Shown here piece after piece: positions 1 through 8,632 of a stretch of 28,368 nucleotides of DNA. Both the position numbers and the translations under genes were made by a program. Every line of letters begins with the position of its first letter. Position 1 is the stretch's first letter. Below the pieces are notes generated by a model. The model was given only the letters and a program-made list of their open reading frames with translations, was not told where the DNA came from and made no database searches. The stretch comes from Wenyingzhuangia sp. (GTDB taxonomy: Bacteria; Bacteroidota; Bacteroidia; Flavobacteriales; Flavobacteriaceae), in assembly GCA_020628175.1 (NCBI GenBank), contig JAHDFK010000017.1, positions 1-28,368 on the forward strand, in the 5' to 3' direction.

Positions 1-99
1 AACTAAATTATATGCTTAATTTTGGCTACTCCCCAATAATATTACTTGATCCAATTATTATACCAAATGATAATTTTAATTTTTCGATATAACGCAAAA

Positions 100-126
100 A
101 AAAGCCATCTAAAAAAGATGGCTTTT
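100..126 (-). terminator. Rho-independent terminator of the MORN-like gene
   Basis: An 11-bp perfect stem (AAAAGCCATCT at 100-110, AGATGGCTTTT at 116-126) has a 5-base loop. On the minus strand the stem is followed by a run of T (the A run at 96-103 on the plus strand). It lies 18 bases past the stop of the minus-strand gene ending at 145, so it most likely ends that transcript. Confidence 0.85.
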
Positions 127-144
127 GCTAAATTAACTTAACTA

Positions 145-516
145 TTATTCATCGTTATCATTATCAGCTAATTGTGTATTCATTTGTCTTTCTTCAATAC
201 TTGCAACTCTATAATCTGCTCCGTATTCTACTTGAGTTAAAGCTAGTGAGTTATTTTTCCAAAACAACCATCTTCCTTTTTTCTTTCCTTCGTCATAAAC
301 ACCTCGTGCTGTTTTCTGACCATTTGTATCGAAAGAAGTCCAAATTCCATGTAATTTTTTATCTGAAGTAACATACCCTACCTGAGCTATTTCTCCATTA
401 TCATGAAAAAGAGTTACGTGATATAAATCTCCTTGCTTCTGTACTTTTATAGAATTGCTTTGCGCATATGTAATTGATCCAATAAATAATGCTAGTGTAA
501 AAAATATTGCTTTCAT
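145..516 (-). CDS. Small exported MORN-repeat-like protein
   Basis: The protein has 123 residues. It opens with a clear signal peptide (MKAIFFTLALFIGSITYAQ, cleavage expected after about residue 18) and ends in an acidic tail (ADNDNDE). The middle holds two MORN/YwqK-like units of the form G-x-Y/W with conserved glycines: GxVxxxKKLHGIWxxFDxNG and ARGVYxxGKKKGRWLFW. Such proteins are common in Flavobacteriaceae and are usually left as hypothetical or called toxin-antitoxin YwqK-like from the repeat alone; no enzyme function should be read into it. It is expected in the periplasm or outside. The gene stands alone, with a good flavobacterial promoter upstream (545-574) and a terminator downstream (100-126), so it is probably monocistronic. 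The gene call is firm; the function is unknown. Confidence 0.85.
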   Translation of the reverse strand: MKAIFFTLALFIGSITYAQSNSIKVQKQGDLYHVTLFHDNGEIAQVGYVTSDKKLHGIWTSFDTNGQKTARGVYDEGKKKGRWLFWKNNSLALTQVEYGADYRVASIEERQMNTQLADNDNDE

Positions 517-544
517 AATTGGTTGTATTTATGTGTTGATACTA

Positions 545-574
545 CAAATATACACATATTTTACAATTGAGCAA
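545..574 (-). promoter_or_regulatory. Flavobacterial-type promoter for the MORN-like gene
   Basis: On the minus strand TTG (plus 572-574) is followed by exactly 19 bases and then TATATTTG (plus 545-552). This fits the Bacteroidota consensus TTTG-N19-TAnnTTTG well. It lies about 29 bases upstream of the ATG at 516. It is the best promoter match in the window. Confidence 0.65.
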
Positions 575-650
575 TGTTTTGTTAACATTAAATTAACATT
601 AAGCACCTTTAAAAACCATAAACAACTAAAAAACAACTAATTAAAACACC

Positions 651-1022
651 CTAGAATGTTAATTCTAAGATACTGTAATGTGAATCGTGTTGGGTTACTT
701 TACCATTTTCTAAAAAAATAGCTTGTGGAGATTGATGCACAACACCAAATTTGCCTGCAATAGCTGCAGAAATATCTCTGTGTGCAATCAAATCTAGAAA
801 GTACAATTTGTACCCCTCTCCTATTTGTTTTTCAAACTTGTTTAAAACACCTGCACTAATACTACAACGAGTACTGTGTTTAAACAATACAACTTTTTCA
901 GTTTTAGAAGCTTCTAGAGCCTCATCTAATTGTGCTACATTGGTTAACTCAATCCAATTTACTTTAGATGCAGCATTTTTATTATCTGACTTACTCCCTA
1001 AAATTTTATCAAAAAATCCCAT
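651..1022 (-). CDS. ytxJ: YtxJ-family monothiol bacilliredoxin (DUF2847)
   Basis: From the ATG at 1022 the protein has 123 residues. An upstream in-frame ATG at 1076 would add 18 residues of Ile/Asn/Lys-rich sequence with no family similarity, so I chose 1022; the start MGFFDKILGSK is typical of the family. The redox site is TRCSIS, with the single active Cys at about residue 53 preceded by VVLFKHS, inside a thioredoxin-like fold (a cis-Pro equivalent is expected in VVHQSPQAIFLENG). YtxJ/BrxC proteins are proposed to remove bacillithiol from S-bacillithiolated proteins; many Bacteroidota make bacillithiol. The protein should be cytoplasmic. It is transcribed away from clpB, with about 240 bases between them. 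No other thiol gene is adjacent. Family assignment is firm; activity is inferred. Confidence 0.85.
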   Translation of the reverse strand: MGFFDKILGSKSDNKNAASKVNWIELTNVAQLDEALEASKTEKVVLFKHSTRCSISAGVLNKFEKQIGEGYKLYFLDLIAHRDISAAIAGKFGVVHQSPQAIFLENGKVTQHDSHYSILELTF

Positions 1023-1111
1023 CTTATTTATTTTTAATGTAAAGATATTCAATCTAAACATATTGGTTACTATCAATTCATGGGTCGTTTCTTAATAAAT
1101 ACCTTACAAAA

Positions 1112-1171
1112 AAGACAAACAGTCGCTAAAACACTATTTTACAGAGACATTTTGTCGTAAAACAAGACAAA
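1112..1171. promoter_or_regulatory. Repeated AAGACAAA / TTTGTC motif between ytxJ and clpB
   Basis: AAGACAAA occurs at 1112-1119 and again at 1164-1171. The second copy pairs with TTTGTC at 1151-1156 to give a 6-N9-6 inverted repeat (1151-1171). It lies in the divergent gap upstream of clpB and could be an operator. It is not the CIRCE element (TTAGCACTC-N9-GAGTGCTAA). No consensus TAnnTTTG promoter was found for clpB. Confidence 0.25.
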
Positions 1172-1260
1172 TATTCAGCACCAAAGTAAAGGAATAGTTC
1201 TTGACACATCAGCAACAGAAATAGCTATTACAAGAAATACGAAATTTAAAATTTTAGAAT

Positions 1261-3849
1261 ATGAATTTTAACAATTACACTATAAAATCGCAAGAAGTTG
1301 TACAACAAGCACAGCAAATTGCACAAGAATTACAACACCAACATATAGAAAATACGCATTTATTTAAAGCTCTATTGTATGTTGATGAGCATGTTACCCC
1401 ATTTTTATTAAAAAAGCTACAAGTAAATACAACCTTACTCCCTCAAATTTTAGACAAAAACCTAGCTAGTTTTCCTAAAGTTACGGGCGGACAGTTAAGT
1501 TTATCTAACACAGCTACAAAAACATTGACCGATGCTAGCAGTATTGCTAAAAAAATGAACGATGAGTACGTATCTGTAGAGCATTTATTACTAGCTATTT
1601 TAAAAAACAAAGACAGTGTTAGTCAAGTGTTAAAAGACCAAGGAGTAACAGAAAAACAACTTAAAGCTGCCATTAAAGAAATTAGAAACGGAGAAAATGT
1701 AACCTCTCAAAATGCAGAAGACACGTATAATTCTTTAAACAAATATGCTAAAGATTTAAACAAACTAGCAAGCTCAGGTAAGTTAGATCCTGTTATTGGT
1801 AGAGACGAGGAAATTAGAAGAATTCTGCAAATTTTATCTCGTAGAACTAAAAACAACCCTATTTTAATTGGAGAACCAGGTGTGGGTAAAACGGCTATTG
1901 CAGAAGGCTTAGCGCATAGAATTGTAAAAGGGGATGTGCCTGAAAACTTAAAAGACAAACAAGTATTTTCTTTAGATATGGGGGCTCTAATCGCAGGAGC
2001 TAAATACAAAGGTGAATTCGAAGAACGCTTAAAATCTGTAGTTAAAGAAGTAACAAGTGCCAATGGAGATATTGTTTTGTTTATAGATGAAATTCACACT
2101 TTAGTAGGTGCTGGTGGCGGTGATGGAGCTATGGATGCTGCTAATATTTTAAAGCCTGCTTTGGCAAGAGGAGAGTTAAGAGCTATTGGAGCAACAACTT
2201 TAGATGAATATCAGAAATACTTTGAAAAAGATAAAGCGTTGGAGAGACGTTTTCAGAAGGTAATTGTAAACGAACCAGATACCGAGAGTGCTATTTCTAT
2301 ATTAAGAGGTATCAAAGACAAATACGAGGCGCATCATAAAATTCAAATAAAAGACAGTGCAATTATTGCTTCGGTTGAATTAAGTCAACGTTATATAACG
2401 TCTCGTTTTTTACCTGATAAAGCCATCGACTTAATGGATGAAGCTGCTTCTAAAATACGTATGGAAATTAACTCTAAACCTGAAGAGTTAGATGTATTTG
2501 ACCGAAAAATTATGCAGCTAGAAATAGAAATTGAAGCTATCAAACGTGAAAATGATGAAAAGAAACTTAGTTACCTCCGTAAAGAACTAGCCAATATTAA
2601 AGAAGATAGAGATAGTATTTACACGCAATGGAAGTCTGAAAAAGATGTTGTAGACTTAGTACAAAACATTAAAAACGAAATTGAGCAATACAAACTAGAA
2701 GCAGAACAAGCAGAACGAGACGGAAACTTTGGTTTGGTTGCAGAACTGCGTTACGGTAAAATTAAAGAAGCGCAAGAAAAATTAACCTCAGCGCAAGATG
2801 AACTTTCTAAAAATCAAGAAAACTCATTAGTAAAAGAAATTGTTACCGAAGATGATATTGCAGAGGTAGTTGCCAAATGGACAGGAGTACCTGTACAGAA
2901 AATGCTGCAAAGCGAACGTGAGAAATTACTAAACCTAGAAAACGAATTACACAACAGAGTTGTAGGACAAGAAGCAGCCATAGAGGCCGTTTCTGATGCC
3001 GTTAGAAGATCTCGTGCGGGTTTACAAGATGCTCGAAAACCTCTGGGAAGTTTTTTATTTTTAGGAACTACAGGAGTGGGTAAAACAGAGTTAGCCAAAG
3101 CTTTAGCAGAATATTTATTTGATGATGAAAATTCGCTTACACGTATTGACATGAGTGAATACCAAGAGCGTCATTCGGTAAGTAGATTGGTGGGTGCACC
3201 TCCAGGTTATGTAGGTTACGATGAAGGAGGGCAACTAACCGAAGCCGTAAGACGTAGACCCTATTCTGTTGTTTTGTTAGATGAAATTGAAAAAGCGCAT
3301 CCAGATACCTTTAATATTTTACTACAAGTATTAGACGAAGGACGCTTAACAGACAATAAAGGAAGAGTTGCCGATTTTAAAAACACGATTATTATAATGA
3401 CATCTAACATGGGTGCCGAAATAATACAAGAACGTTTTGAAAATGCTAAGAAAAAAAGCAGAGAACAAGTAGCTTTAGAAACACAGAAAGAAGTCTTACA
3501 AAATTTAAAACAAATTGTGAGACCCGAGTTTATCAATAGAATTGATGAGATTGTAATGTTTACACCTTTAGATTTACAAGAGATTTCGAAAATTGTTGAG
3601 CTGCATTTAAAAGGTTTAACAAACTTATTGGCTAATAAAGAAATTACACTCGAAGCGACTACACATGCTAAAACAGCTTTAGCTAACAAAGGGTTTGATC
3701 CTGAATTTGGAGCAAGACCTGTAAAACGTGTAATTCAAAAAGAGGTACTCAACTTACTATCTAAAGAAATTTTAGCTGGTAAGATCACCAATCAAAGCCA
3801 TGTAATTTTAGATGCTATTGATGATCAATTATTCTTTAAGAATCGCTAA
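1261..3849 (+). CDS. clpB: ATP-dependent chaperone ClpB (Hsp104-type disaggregase)
   Basis: The protein has 862 residues, the usual ClpB length. In order: Clp N-domain repeats (about 1-145); AAA+ module 1 with Walker A GEPGVGKT (204-211) and Walker B VLFIDE (272-277); a charged coiled-coil middle domain (about 400-525, rich in Glu/Lys, which separates ClpB from ClpA/ClpC); AAA+ module 2 with Walker A GTTGVGKT (602-609), Walker B VVLLDE (670-675) and the pore-loop [13 protein letters not shown]. The C-terminal domain contains [13 protein letters not shown], where the arginines act as sensor 2. ClpB works with DnaK/DnaJ/GrpE to pull proteins out of aggregates in the cytoplasm. The start at 1261 matches the family N-terminus ([18 protein letters not shown]). 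No heat-shock CIRCE element is visible upstream. The next gene begins after a 90-base gap containing a long hairpin. Confidence 0.98.
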   Translation: MNFNNYTIKSQEVVQQAQQIAQELQHQHIENTHLFKALLYVDEHVTPFLLKKLQVNTTLLPQILDKNLASFPKVTGGQLSLSNTATKTLTDASSIAKKMNDEYVSVEHLLLAILKNKDSVSQVLKDQGVTEKQLKAAIKEIRNGENVTSQNAEDTYNSLNKYAKDLNKLASSGKLDPVIGRDEEIRRILQILSRRTKNNPILIGEPGVGKTAIAEGLAHRIVKGDVPENLKDKQVFSLDMGALIAGAKYKGEFEERLKSVVKEVTSANGDIVLFIDEIHTLVGAGGGDGAMDAANILKPALARGELRAIGATTLDEYQKYFEKDKALERRFQKVIVNEPDTESAISILRGIKDKYEAHHKIQIKDSAIIASVELSQRYITSRFLPDKAIDLMDEAASKIRMEINSKPEELDVFDRKIMQLEIEIEAIKRENDEKKLSYLRKELANIKEDRDSIYTQWKSEKDVVDLVQNIKNEIEQYKLEAEQAERDGNFGLVAELRYGKIKEAQEKLTSAQDELSKNQENSLVKEIVTEDDIAEVVAKWTGVPVQKMLQSEREKLLNLENELHNRVVGQEAAIEAVSDAVRRSRAGLQDARKPLGSFLFLGTTGVGKTELAKALAEYLFDDENSLTRIDMSEYQERHSVSRLVGAPPGYVGYDEGGQLTEAVRRRPYSVVLLDEIEKAHPDTFNILLQVLDEGRLTDNKGRVADFKNTIIIMTSNMGAEIIQERFENAKKKSREQVALETQKEVLQNLKQIVRPEFINRIDEIVMFTPLDLQEISKIVELHLKGLTNLLANKEITLEATTHAKTALANKGFDPEFGARPVKRVIQKEVLNLLSKEILAGKITNQSHVILDAIDDQLFFKNR

Positions 3850-3873
3850 ATTAGAGGAGCTTAAAAAAAGATA

Positions 3874-3905
3874 TCACACGAGATAAATTCGTTTATTTCG
3901 TGTGA
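3874..3905. other. Perfect hairpin with TTCG loop downstream of clpB
   Basis: The arms TCACACGAGATAAA (3874-3887) and TTTATTTCGTGTGA (3892-3905) pair over 14 positions with one G-T wobble and close a TTCG tetraloop. There is no T run after it on the plus strand, so it is not a classical terminator for clpB. On the minus strand it is followed by a T-rich stretch. It may end or protect the clpB message, or sit in the leader of the next gene (start 3940). Confidence 0.6.
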
Positions 3906-3939
3906 AATTGTGAATACTAATTACAAAAAAAATCACACA

Positions 3940-4275
3940 ATGCATTTACTATTTTCTTACGGAACTTTACAACTAGAAAAAGTTCAATTAGAATCTTTTG
4001 GAAGAATATTAAAAGGCGCAAACGATAGTTTAAAAGGCTACAAACTAGGGCAATTAAAAATTACAGACCCAGACGTATTAGCTAAAAGCGAAAAAGAGTT
4101 TCATCCGATTGCAGAAATGTCAGATAATAGTAACGACCAAGTAGAGGGTATGTTATTCGAAATAACACAACAAGAACTAGACGAAGCAGACGCATACGAA
4201 GTTGACGATTACAAACGAATAGAAGCTACATTTACTTCTGGTAAAAAAGGATGGATTTACGTAGCAAATAAATAA
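3940..4275 (+). CDS. Gamma-glutamylcyclotransferase-like (AIG2/GGACT fold) protein
   Basis: From the ATG at 3940 the protein has 111 residues (MHLLFSYGTLQ...). An upstream GTG at 3910 would add ten residues without family similarity and lies just after the hairpin, so 3940 is preferred. The motif YGTL (7-10) is the substrate-binding loop of the family. The usual catalytic glutamate of the LDxxE(G)Y type corresponds to Glu87 in LDEADAYEVDDYKR. Family members release 5-oxoproline from gamma-glutamyl amino acids or isopeptide crosslinks; the real substrate here cannot be told. It lies 15 bases before the peroxiredoxin gene and is probably cotranscribed with it, which would fit a thiol/oxidative-stress link but does not prove it. 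Cytoplasmic. Confidence 0.82.
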   Translation: MHLLFSYGTLQLEKVQLESFGRILKGANDSLKGYKLGQLKITDPDVLAKSEKEFHPIAEMSDNSNDQVEGMLFEITQQELDEADAYEVDDYKRIEATFTSGKKGWIYVANK

Positions 4276-4290
4276 TTAAAACATAGTACT

Positions 4291-4929
4291 ATGAGCACAT
4301 TAAGACTCGGTGATATTGCACCAAACTTTACAGCACAAACATCTGAAGGAGAAATTAATTTTCACGAATGGTTAGGAGATAGTTGGGGAATTCTATTTTC
4401 TCATCCGGCAGATTATACACCTGTATGTACAACCGAATTAGGAACCGCAGCAAAATACAGCGAAGAGTTTACAAAAAGAAACGTAAAAGTTACGGCCTTA
4501 AGTGTTGATGGAGTTACCTCTCACAAAGGATGGATTAAAGACATTAACGAAACACAAAACACAACAGTAAACTTTCCTATAATTGCGGATGAAGACAGAA
4601 AGGTATCTGATTTATATGATATGATACACCCTAATGCAGACAGTACCTTAACTGTACGTTCTGTATTTGTAATAGGACCCGACAAAAAAGTAAAATTGAT
4701 GATTACCTACCCAGCATCAACAGGAAGAAACTTTGATGAACTGTTAAGAGTTATCGATTCTTTACAACTTACAGCCTACCATAAAGTGGCTACTCCTGCT
4801 AACTGGAAACACGGTGAGGATGTTGTGATTGTTCCTGCGGTTAAAAACGAGCAAATAGCAGAATTATTTCCAAAAGGGCACAAAGAGGTAAAACCGTATT
4901 TACGAGTAACTCCTCAGCCTAATTTATAA
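4291..4929 (+). CDS. 1-Cys peroxiredoxin (Prx6 subfamily)
   Basis: The protein has 212 residues, the length of Prx6-type enzymes with the long C-terminal arm. The peroxidatic cysteine is Cys46 in HPADYTPVCTTELG, with Thr43 and Arg123 (TVRSVFVIGP) as the usual active-site partners. Cys46 is the only cysteine in the protein, so there is no resolving cysteine, as expected for the 1-Cys class; reduction would need an outside thiol. The C-terminal half carries ATPANWKHGEDVVIVPAV, typical of the subfamily. It reduces hydrogen peroxide and alkyl hydroperoxides in the cytoplasm. It follows the GGCT-like gene by 15 bases and ends at a terminator (4952-4985). Confidence 0.95.
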   Translation: MSTLRLGDIAPNFTAQTSEGEINFHEWLGDSWGILFSHPADYTPVCTTELGTAAKYSEEFTKRNVKVTALSVDGVTSHKGWIKDINETQNTTVNFPIIADEDRKVSDLYDMIHPNADSTLTVRSVFVIGPDKKVKLMITYPASTGRNFDELLRVIDSLQLTAYHKVATPANWKHGEDVVIVPAVKNEQIAELFPKGHKEVKPYLRVTPQPNL

Positions 4930-4951
4930 GTTTTTTTTAAATATAAACTTT

Positions 4952-4985
4952 AAGCTCTGTGATGTTTTCATGGAGCTTTTTTATT
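4952..4985 (+). terminator. Terminator after the peroxiredoxin gene
   Basis: AAGCTC (4952-4957) pairs with GAGCTT (4973-4978). Inner ATG/CAT pairs close a TTTT loop, with a short bulge between. A run of six T follows. It lies about 22 bases past the stop codon. Confidence 0.7.
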
Positions 4986-5044
4986 GTACTTTGTTTGTAA
5001 GTTCTTTGGCTAATTAAGACCTAAGAACCATAGAAATTTAGAAC

Positions 5045-6100
5045 ATGAAACAAGATATCGATATCCTAATTATTGGGGCAGGATTAACAGGTCTTACCCT
5101 AGCCTACTATCTTAACAAAACAAAGTATAGTTATAAAATTATTGAGGCTAGAGATAGAATTGGAGGACGTATACATACCCAAAAAAACACCAACGAAGCT
5201 CCAATAGAGCTAGGAGCCACCTGGTTTTCGAACCCTCATAAAGAGGCTTTACGCTTGCTAAAAGAACTCAAACTAACTACTTTTGATCAAATTTTAGGAG
5301 ACACAGCTATATATGAGCCTTCTTCTGCCAATCCTCCACAACTGGTACAACTCCCCACTAATCAAGAAGCTAGTTACAGATTAAAAGACGGTACATCCGA
5401 AATTATACATGCTTTAGCAAAGCAAATTCCAGAAAAAAACATCCTATTAAATCAAGAGGTAACCGAAATTAAGGAAAATGACGATCTAGTAACTGTTACG
5501 ACCAATCATAAAGTTTTTAAGGCAACGAAGGTAGTGAGTACCTTACCTCCACATTTATTAGTAAATACTATTAATTTTAATGGCGCCTTAGATGCGCAGT
5601 TAAACTTTATAGCACAACAAACACATACTTGGATGGGAGAATCTATTAAAGTTGGTTTTACCTACGAAACTCCTTTTTGGCGAGAAAAAAACTTAAGTGG
5701 AACTATTTTTAGTAATGTTGGGCCTGTACCAGAAATGTACGATCATGCAAATTATGAAGACAATTTATTTGCTTTAAAAGGTTTTATGAATGGTAATTAC
5801 TACAAGCTTTCTAAAGATGAACGTTGTGAACTTATTTTATCGCAATTAGAAAAATACTACGGAAAACAAGTACGAAATTACCAACATTACGAAGAAACTG
5901 TTTGGAAAAACGAACGCTATTCTTCTACGGAATATGACGATTTAGTTTTACCACATCAACACAACGGTCACGCTGTATTTCAAAAAGCATACTTAAATAA
6001 CAAACTTTTTATAGCAGGTACAGAAACTTCTATAAACTATAGTGGCTACATGGAAGGAGCTATTAGAAGTGCACAAAATACACTCGAAAAAATCAAATAA
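5045..6100 (+). CDS. FAD-dependent amine oxidase (flavin monoamine oxidase family)
   Basis: The protein has 351 residues. The N-terminus has the Rossmann dinucleotide-binding motif IIGAGLTGLTLA (G11, G13, G16), then the ADP-ribose-binding acid in IIEARDRIGGRIHT (GGRI 40-43), which is specific to amine oxidase/phytoene-desaturase-like flavoproteins. The C-terminus has the second FAD-contact segment LFIAGTETSINYSGYMEGAI. It is shorter than eukaryotic MAO (about 500) but normal for the bacterial short forms. There is no signal peptide or C-terminal membrane helix, so it should be cytoplasmic. It would oxidise an amine to an imine with release of peroxide; the substrate is unknown. It stands between the peroxiredoxin terminator and the molybdoenzyme gene on the same strand, 120 bases before the latter. 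Confidence 0.88.
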   Translation: MKQDIDILIIGAGLTGLTLAYYLNKTKYSYKIIEARDRIGGRIHTQKNTNEAPIELGATWFSNPHKEALRLLKELKLTTFDQILGDTAIYEPSSANPPQLVQLPTNQEASYRLKDGTSEIIHALAKQIPEKNILLNQEVTEIKENDDLVTVTTNHKVFKATKVVSTLPPHLLVNTINFNGALDAQLNFIAQQTHTWMGESIKVGFTYETPFWREKNLSGTIFSNVGPVPEMYDHANYEDNLFALKGFMNGNYYKLSKDERCELILSQLEKYYGKQVRNYQHYEETVWKNERYSSTEYDDLVLPHQHNGHAVFQKAYLNNKLFIAGTETSINYSGYMEGAIRSAQNTLEKIK

Positions 6101-6132
6101 ATACAAGTCATCAATTTGAAACAAAAACAGGT

Positions 6133-6140
6133 TAATTTTG
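6133..6140 (+). promoter_or_regulatory. Possible -7 box (TAATTTTG) upstream of the molybdoenzyme gene
   Basis: TAATTTTG at 6133-6140 fits the Bacteroidota -7 pattern TAnnTTTG. The nearest TTTG upstream (6115-6118) is only 14 bases away instead of about 19, so support is partial. It would give a leader of about 75 bases before the ATG at 6221. Confidence 0.3.
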
Positions 6141-6220
6141 TAGTAACTTTTTTATTTATTTAGCAATAGTATTGTACTTTGTTATTTTTACACCAAGCAT
6201 ATTCATACAAACAAATACTT

Positions 6221-8476
6221 ATGGACAAAAGAAAAGACTTACTTATAGACAAACAAGCCAATAGCGCTGCAGGAGCTAAAGCTGTTTACATTTCTCTAGA
6301 CCAAGCTTTTAGTAGAATGTCTGTAAAAAAATCTTTAAAAGTATTAAACAAGCTAAACCAAAAAGATGGAATTGACTGTCCTGGGTGTGCTTGGCCTGAC
6401 CCTAAACATCGGTCTAAATTAGGTGAATATTGCGAAAATGGTGTAAAAGCTATTGCCGAAGAAGCTATGGATCGTGTTGTTGATCCTGCTTTTTTTGAAA
6501 AATATAGTATTGAAACACTAAAAAACCAAAGTGATTATTGGCTAGGACAACAAGGACGTTTGACACATCCTATGATTGTTCGAGAAAACGAAACGCATTA
6601 TACGCCTATCTCTTGGAGCGAGGCAAATACAATTATTGGGAAAGAATTAAATGCTTTAGACAATCCTAACGAAGCAGCTTTTTACACTTCTGGTAGAACC
6701 AGTAACGAAGCTGCATTTTTATATCAATTGTTTGTACGAATGTATGGAACCAACAACTTACCTGATTGTTCTAACATGTGCCACGAATCAAGTGGAGTTG
6801 CACTCTCTAAAACCGTTGGTATTGGTAAAGGATCTACTACTTTGGACGATTTGTACAAGGCGGAGCTAATTTTAATTTTTGGGCAAAATCCTGCGACAAA
6901 TCACCCAAGAATGCTTTCCGCATTAGAAAAAGCTAAAAAAAATGGTGCAAAAGTTGTTGCTATAAATCCTTTAAAAGAAGCCGGACTCATCAACTTTAAA
7001 AACCCTCAACACCTAAAAGGAATTGTTGGTGGAGGTACTGATATTGCCGATCTGTATTTACAAGTAAAAATTAATGAAGATGTGGCTTTGTTAAAAGCTG
7101 TGATGTTAAAACTATTTACACTCGCTGATAAAAAACCAGAAATACTCGATCAAGAATTTATTACCAACAAAACAGCAGGATTTCAAGAGTTTAAAAATGA
7201 TTTATTACAAAACGATTTACAACAACTTATCGCCAGAACAGGAATTCCGGAACAAGAAATTGATATTCTAGTAGACTTAATTGCAAAACGCAATAAAATT
7301 ATAACCTGTTGGGGAATGGGTTTAACACAACATGTAAATGGTGTAGATAACATACAAGAAGTTGTAAACTTACTTTTAATAAAAGGAAGCATTGCTAAAG
7401 AAGGTGCGGGTACTTGTCCTGTGAGAGGACATAGTAATGTACAAGGAGATAGAACCATGGGAATTGCAGAAAAACCCTCAAAAGCATTGCTTGATAAAAT
7501 AAGTGAGAATTTTGGTTTTACCCCCCCTAAAGAACATGGATATTCTGTTGTAGAAGCCATTACAGCCATGTACCACAAACAAGTCAAAGTATTTATAGGT
7601 ATGGGAGGTAATTTTGTGGCTGCTGCGCCAGACACCCAATACACCACCAAAGCATTAGAAAATTGTAACCTAACTGTACAAATATCTACCAAACTAAACA
7701 GATCTCATTTAACAACTGGTAAAACCGCACTTATTTTACCATCTATGGGACGAACTGATAAATTTATAAAAAACGGAAAAGCGCAATTTATAACTGTAGA
7801 AAATTCTATGGGAGTGGTTCATAGTAGTAAAGGTGTTTTAAACCCTCCATCAAAACAAGTAGAAAGCGAACCTGTTATTGTTGCCAATATTGCCAAAGCT
7901 ACCTTAAAAAACAGTAAAGTTGATTGGGATTTTTTAACAGATGATTACAACAATATTAGAGATTTAATAGCCAAAACAATTGAGGGCTTTGATAACTTTA
8001 ACGAACGTGTAAAACAACCAATTGGTTTCGAATTACCTAACGGATCGAGAACAGGAAACTTTACCACACCCAATAAAAAAGCAAACTTTACCATTAACAA
8101 ACTCAGTGATATTTCGTTACAAAACGACGAATATATTATGATGACAACTCGTAGTCATGACCAATTTAACACAACTATTTACGGATTAGATGATAGATAT
8201 AGAGGAATTTACAATGGAAGAATGGTTGTTTTTATGAATAAAGAAGACATCCAAAAAAATAATTTAAAAAAAGGTGATAAAATAAGCCTTTATAATAATT
8301 ACAACGGTGTACATAGACAGGTCGATCATTTTTCTGTAGTACCCTATGACATTCCTAAAGGGTGTGTTGCTACCTATTACCCAGAATCAAATCCTTTGGT
8401 TCCTATAAATCTAACAGCTCATTTAAGCCACACGCCTTCTTCAAAGTCTATTAAAATTAAATTAACCACACTCTAA
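6221..8476 (+). CDS. FdhF/YdeP-family molybdopterin oxidoreductase
   Basis: From the ATG at 6221 the protein has 751 residues. A TTG at 6179 would add 14 residues (LFLHQAYSYKQIL) with no family support, so the ATG is preferred. The hallmark CPGCAWPDP is at about 53-61. Then come molybdopterin-enzyme segments: FYTSGRTSNEAAFLYQ, CHESSGVAL, LILIFGQNPATNHPRML, and RGHSNVQGDRTMGI. A C-terminal molybdopterin-dinucleotide-binding domain follows from about 620 (YIMMTTRSHDQFN, DRYRGIYNGRMVVF). This matches the 'oxidoreductase alpha subunit' family that includes E. coli YdeP. The family resembles formate dehydrogenase H but its substrate is unknown, and it lacks the usual four-cysteine iron-sulfur motif at the N-terminus. 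No signal peptide or Tat motif, so cytoplasmic. No FdhD or cofactor-synthesis gene is nearby. Confidence 0.92.
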   Translation: MDKRKDLLIDKQANSAAGAKAVYISLDQAFSRMSVKKSLKVLNKLNQKDGIDCPGCAWPDPKHRSKLGEYCENGVKAIAEEAMDRVVDPAFFEKYSIETLKNQSDYWLGQQGRLTHPMIVRENETHYTPISWSEANTIIGKELNALDNPNEAAFYTSGRTSNEAAFLYQLFVRMYGTNNLPDCSNMCHESSGVALSKTVGIGKGSTTLDDLYKAELILIFGQNPATNHPRMLSALEKAKKNGAKVVAINPLKEAGLINFKNPQHLKGIVGGGTDIADLYLQVKINEDVALLKAVMLKLFTLADKKPEILDQEFITNKTAGFQEFKNDLLQNDLQQLIARTGIPEQEIDILVDLIAKRNKIITCWGMGLTQHVNGVDNIQEVVNLLLIKGSIAKEGAGTCPVRGHSNVQGDRTMGIAEKPSKALLDKISENFGFTPPKEHGYSVVEAITAMYHKQVKVFIGMGGNFVAAAPDTQYTTKALENCNLTVQISTKLNRSHLTTGKTALILPSMGRTDKFIKNGKAQFITVENSMGVVHSSKGVLNPPSKQVESEPVIVANIAKATLKNSKVDWDFLTDDYNNIRDLIAKTIEGFDNFNERVKQPIGFELPNGSRTGNFTTPNKKANFTINKLSDISLQNDEYIMMTTRSHDQFNTTIYGLDDRYRGIYNGRMVVFMNKEDIQKNNLKKGDKISLYNNYNGVHRQVDHFSVVPYDIPKGCVATYYPESNPLVPINLTAHLSHTPSSKSIKIKLTTL

Positions 8477-8521
8477 ACACATGTTAAAATAGCATATCCC
8501 TAAAAAAACTAACACATGTTA
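8476..8521. repeat. 11-bp direct repeat AACACATGTTA
   Basis: AACACATGTTA occurs at 8476-8486 and at 8511-8521, 35 bases apart, just after the molybdoenzyme stop and upstream of the large T9SS gene. The copies are exact. They could be a pair of regulator sites for the downstream gene; chance is not excluded. Confidence 0.4.
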
Positions 8522-8547
8522 CTAAAAAACAACTCAGCTATTTTCAT

Positions 8548-8555
8548 TACATTTG
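8548..8555 (+). promoter_or_regulatory. Possible -7 box (TACATTTG) of the large secreted protein gene
   Basis: TACATTTG matches TAnnTTTG exactly and lies 77 bases before the ATG at 8633. No good -33 TTTG is seen at the expected distance, so the site is a candidate only. Confidence 0.35.
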
Positions 8556-8632
8556 TAATCAGATCATTGCATTTTAAAAAAGCGGCCTAATATTTGCTGT
8601 ATTTTTTATATATCGAACTAAACTCAAAAGTT

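Noticed and set aside
1201..1231. E. coli-like -35 TTGACA with a weak TATTAC/GCTATT upstream of clpB
   Set aside because: Bacteroidota housekeeping sigma uses TTTG/TAnnTTTG, and the -10 part is poor at every allowed spacing.
1707..2063. Antisense open frames within clpB and other long genes
   Set aside because: They have low-complexity Ser/Leu/Phe-rich translations typical of shadows of real genes, with no own promoter or start context.
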